DNA of 7,053 nt from Brucellaceae bacterium (GTDB taxonomy: Bacteria > Pseudomonadota > Alphaproteobacteria > Rhizobiales > Rhizobiaceae): contig JAIRVW010000286.1 in the NCBI GenBank assembly GCA_031253705.1, forward strand, positions 1 through 7,053, in the 5' to 3' direction. The position numbers and the translations under genes are program-made. Positions 4,660-7,053 of this stretch are shown piece after piece; the first letter of the stretch is position 1; every line of letters starts with the position of its first letter. Below the pieces are notes generated by a model. The model did no database searches and was not told the DNA's origin. It saw only the letters and a list, made by a program, of their open reading frames with translations.

Positions 4660-6006
4660 TTAGACCAGCAGGCTAAGCGGGTTTTCAATATAGTTCTTGA
4701 AAACTTTCGCCAGTTCTGCAGCCAGCGCACCGTCAACGGCACGGTGGTCGGTGGAAAGCGTAACGGACATGACATTTGCCACAGCCAGTTCGCCGTTTTT
4801 CACGACGGCACGCTGTTCACCGGCGCCAACTGCAAAGATCGTTGCATGTGGCGGGTTGATGATCGCAGCGAAGTCTTTCACGCCGAACATACCGAGGTTG
4901 GATACCGAAGTGGTGCCGCCCTGATATTCAGAAGGCTTCAGCTTACGGTCACGGGCGCGCTTGGCCAGATCTTTCATCTCATTGGAGATGGCAGACAGAG
5001 CCTTGGTTTCTGCACCGCGAACGATTGGCGTGATCAGGCCACCCGGAATGGAAACGGCAACGCCGACATCCGAATGCTTGTGCTTGACCATGCCTGCATC
5101 AGTCCAGGACACATTGGCTTCCGGAATATCACGCAGCGCCAGAGCTGTTGCCTTGATCACCAGATCGTTGACCGACAGCTTGTAAGCAGGCACTTCGCCC
5201 TTTTCAGTCTTGATAACCGGTGCAGCAGCATTGAGCTGTGCGCGCAGAGCCAGCAGAGCATCCAGTTCGCAATCGATCGTCAGATAGAAATGCGGAACAG
5301 TCAGCTTGGATTCCATCAGGCGGCGCGCAATAGTCTTACGCATACCGTCATGTGGCACCAGCTCGTATGAGCCTTCCTCAAACATTTTGAGGGTTGCTTC
5401 ATCCGAAGCACCGGCTGCGACAGCAGCCTGAGGAGCCGCAGCAGATGCAGCCGGTTTCGCAGCTGGTGCCTTAACGCCGGAAGCGATTGCAGCTTCAACA
5501 TCCTTGCGGATGATGCGGCCATGCGGACCAGTGCCCGAAACAGCAGCCAGTTCAACACCGGCTTCTTTAGCGATACGGCGTGCCAGCGGCGAAGCGAACA
5601 GACGTTCGCCTTTTGCTGCAGGTGCAGCAACCGGAGCCGGAGCAGCGGCCGGAGCCGCAGCAACTGGTGCCGGTGCAGATACTGGTGCAGCAGCGGCTTC
5701 AGCCTTAGGGGCTGCGGCAGGTGCATCACCTGAAGCTGCCTTTGCAGCTTCAGCAAGATCTTCACCATCTTCTGCCAGAACAGCGATCAGGGAATTGACC
5801 TTTACGCCTTCAGTTCCTGCAGGCACAACCAGCTTGGCCACGATACCTTCATCAACAGCTTCCACTTCCATGGTCGCCTTGTCGGTTTCGATCTCGGCAA
5901 TAACGTCACCGGAGGTGACTTTATCGCCTTCTTTGACCAGCCATTTAGCCAGATTACCTTCTTCCATTGTCGGAGAAAGAGCCGGCATCGTAATTTTGAT
6001 AGCCAT
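4660..6006 (-). CDS. pdhC: Pyruvate dehydrogenase E2, dihydrolipoyl acetyltransferase
   Basis: E2 is the structural core of the PDH complex; it takes the acetyl group from E1 on its lipoyl arm and transfers it to CoA. The 448 residues show the standard order. There is one N-terminal lipoyl domain (about 1-80) with the lipoylated K43 in ETDKA. A flexible Ala/Pro-rich linker covers about 92-132. The peripheral subunit-binding domain spans about 134-172 ([14 protein letters not shown]...[13 protein letters not shown]). A second Ala/Pro linker lies at about 178-200, and the catalytic domain (about 215-448) carries H421 and D425 in DHRAVDG. A single lipoyl domain is usual for alphaproteobacterial and mitochondrial-type E2, unlike the three of E. 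coli. AAGGA lies six bases before the ATG, and only 15 bases separate it from the pdhB stop, so it is co-transcribed with pdhB. The lipoyl lysine depends on LipA encoded downstream. Confidence 0.98.
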   Translation of the reverse strand: MAIKITMPALSPTMEEGNLAKWLVKEGDKVTSGDVIAEIETDKATMEVEAVDEGIVAKLVVPAGTEGVKVNSLIAVLAEDGEDLAEAAKAASGDAPAAAPKAEAAAAPVSAPAPVAAAPAAAPAPVAAPAAKGERLFASPLARRIAKEAGVELAAVSGTGPHGRIIRKDVEAAIASGVKAPAAKPAASAAAPQAAVAAGASDEATLKMFEEGSYELVPHDGMRKTIARRLMESKLTVPHFYLTIDCELDALLALRAQLNAAAPVIKTEKGEVPAYKLSVNDLVIKATALALRDIPEANVSWTDAGMVKHKHSDVGVAVSIPGGLITPIVRGAETKALSAISNEMKDLAKRARDRKLKPSEYQGGTTSVSNLGMFGVKDFAAIINPPHATIFAVGAGEQRAVVKNGELAVANVMSVTLSTDHRAVDGALAAELAKVFKNYIENPLSLLV

Positions 6007-6021
6007 AATTAATCCTTCCCC

Positions 6022-7053
6022 TTAACGAGCGTAGGTGACAGCTTTAACGGCCTCAACAACTTCCGCAACCGATGGCAGAGCCAGCTTTTCGAGGTTGGCG
6101 GCATATGGCATCGGCACGTCTTTACCGGCAATGGTCATGATCGGCGCATCGAGATAATCGAAAGCCTGCTGCATCACGCGGGTTGCAATTTCTGTACCCA
6201 CGGAAGACTGCGGGTAGCCTTCTTCAACAGTGACCAGACGGCCGGTCTTTTTGACCGATTCAATCACAGTCGGCATATCCATCGGACGGATGGTACGCAG
6301 ATCGATGATTTCAACGTCGATGCCGATTTCAGCCAGCTCTTCAGCAGCTTTGATCGCATAGGTCATACCGATACCGAAAGATACGATAGTTGCATCTTTA
6401 CCGACCTTATGAATGCGGGCTTTACCGATCGGCAATACGAAATCTTCAATGTCCGGCACATCAAATGTGTGGCCGTACATAACTTCGTTTTCAAGGAAGA
6501 TCACCGGATTTGGATCGCGGATCGCAGCCTTGAGCAGACCTTTAGCATCAGCAGCCGAATAAGGCATGATGACCTTCAGACCCGGAATATGGCTGTACCA
6601 TGCAGCATAGCACTGGGAGTGCTGTGCGCCAACGCGGGCAGCGGCACCCGAAGGACCGCGGAACACCATAGGTGCACCCATCTGACCACCGGACATGTAC
6701 AATGTCTTGGCAGCAGAGTTGATGATCTGGTCAATTGCCTGCATGGCAAAGTTGAAGGTCATGAACTCAACAATCGGACGCAAGCCGGTGTAAGCTGCAC
6801 CGACACCGATACCGGCAAAGCCGTGTTCGGTAATTGGTGTATCAACAACGCGCTTGTCACCGAACTCAGCCAGAAGGCCTTTGGTTACCTTATAGGCACC
6901 TTCATATTCAGCAACTTCTTCACCCATAACGAAGACGTTAGGATCACGGCGCATTTCTTCAGCCATTGCATCGCGCAATGCTTCACGCACAGTGGTCGAA
7001 ACCATTTTGGTGCCGGCCGGAATATCCGGATCATTGGCAACATCCAGAACAGG
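6022..7053 (-). CDS. pdhB: Pyruvate dehydrogenase E1 component, beta subunit (N-terminus outside window)
   Basis: With the alpha subunit, E1 beta forms the thiamine-diphosphate enzyme that decarboxylates pyruvate and acetylates the lipoyl group of E2. The reading frame stays open to the right edge: upstream of the in-frame ATG at 7003-7005 it continues [16 protein letters not shown], so that ATG is internal and the gene is cut at its 5' end. This fits the alphaproteobacterial E1 beta, which carries an extra N-terminal lipoyl domain and linker before the catalytic part. Counting from that internal Met, the visible enzyme has the [13 protein letters not shown] cofactor region (27-39), [16 protein letters not shown] (56-71), [17 protein letters not shown] (84-100), and GAQHSQ (126-131). 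The C-terminal transketolase domain follows ([25 protein letters not shown]). The C-terminus is complete. pdhA is expected just beyond the edge. Confidence 0.97.
   Translation of the reverse strand, partial: PVLDVANDPDIPAGTKMVSTTVREALRDAMAEEMRRDPNVFVMGEEVAEYEGAYKVTKGLLAEFGDKRVVDTPITEHGFAGIGVGAAYTGLRPIVEFMTFNFAMQAIDQIINSAAKTLYMSGGQMGAPMVFRGPSGAAARVGAQHSQCYAAWYSHIPGLKVIMPYSAADAKGLLKAAIRDPNPVIFLENEVMYGHTFDVPDIEDFVLPIGKARIHKVGKDATIVSFGIGMTYAIKAAEELAEIGIDVEIIDLRTIRPMDMPTVIESVKKTGRLVTVEEGYPQSSVGTEIATRVMQQAFDYLDAPIMTIAGKDVPMPYAANLEKLALPSVAEVVEAVKAVTYAR

Noticed and set aside
4384..5370. A 328-codon open frame on the plus strand opposite the hydrolase and pdhC
   Set aside because: It runs antisense to two clearly conserved genes, crosses their boundary hairpin, and its translation shows no recognisable domain. 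It is most likely an artefact of codon bias on the other strand.
5600..5740. Tandem-looking GCAGCAGC/GCCGGAGC repeats
   Set aside because: These encode the flexible Ala/Pro linker of E2 and are explained by the protein sequence, not by a DNA repeat element.
5504..6025. A 173-codon plus-strand frame rich in Ala/Gly/Ser opposite the pdhC lipoyl domain and linker
   Set aside because: The composition is explained by the reverse complement of the Ala/Pro-rich E2 linker; no independent evidence of coding.

Overview
The window looks like a core chromosomal segment of an alphaproteobacterium of the order Rhizobiales (Hyphomicrobiales), most likely family Brucellaceae. Three things suggest this. The pyruvate dehydrogenase cluster order is pdhB-pdhC-hydrolase-lpdA-small membrane protein-lipA-COQ10-like gene. 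The protein sequences are typical of that group. A RIME/Bru-RS-type palindromic intergenic repeat sits after lipA. Assignment to a genus is not possible from the sequence alone; the modest GC content by eye would fit a lower-GC relative of Brucella/Ochrobactrum.

Layout from left to right. Positions 2-328 (+) hold the C-terminal part of a classical short-chain dehydrogenase/reductase. It converges on a minus-strand block that fills the rest of the window, and a bidirectional hairpin terminator (333-365) lies between them. On the minus strand, in transcription order from the right edge, come: pdhB (E1 beta subunit, N-terminus outside the window), pdhC (E2), an SGNH/GDSL hydrolase, lpdA (E3), an 87-residue two-helix membrane protein, lipA (lipoyl synthase), and a COQ10/RatA-type START-domain protein. 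Gaps between these genes are short (15-178 bases) and several contain perfect hairpins.

Functionally the block is coherent. PdhB, PdhC and LpdA are parts of the pyruvate dehydrogenase complex, which makes acetyl-CoA from pyruvate. LipA builds the lipoyl cofactor that PdhC (and the lipoyl domain expected in the missing part of PdhB) needs. The COQ10-like protein plausibly handles ubiquinone for the respiratory chain that reoxidises the NADH produced. The roles of the hydrolase and the small membrane protein in this cluster are not known.

I found no tRNA, rRNA, CRISPR array, insertion sequence or phage gene, and no clear undescribed system. The points most worth a second look are the RIME/Bru-RS-like element abutting the lipA stop codon, the lpdA start codon (GTG at codon 3 has a well-placed Shine-Dalgarno, the ATG does not), intergenic hairpins whose best T-tracts point antisense, and the two uncharacterised genes embedded in the PDH/lipoate cluster.
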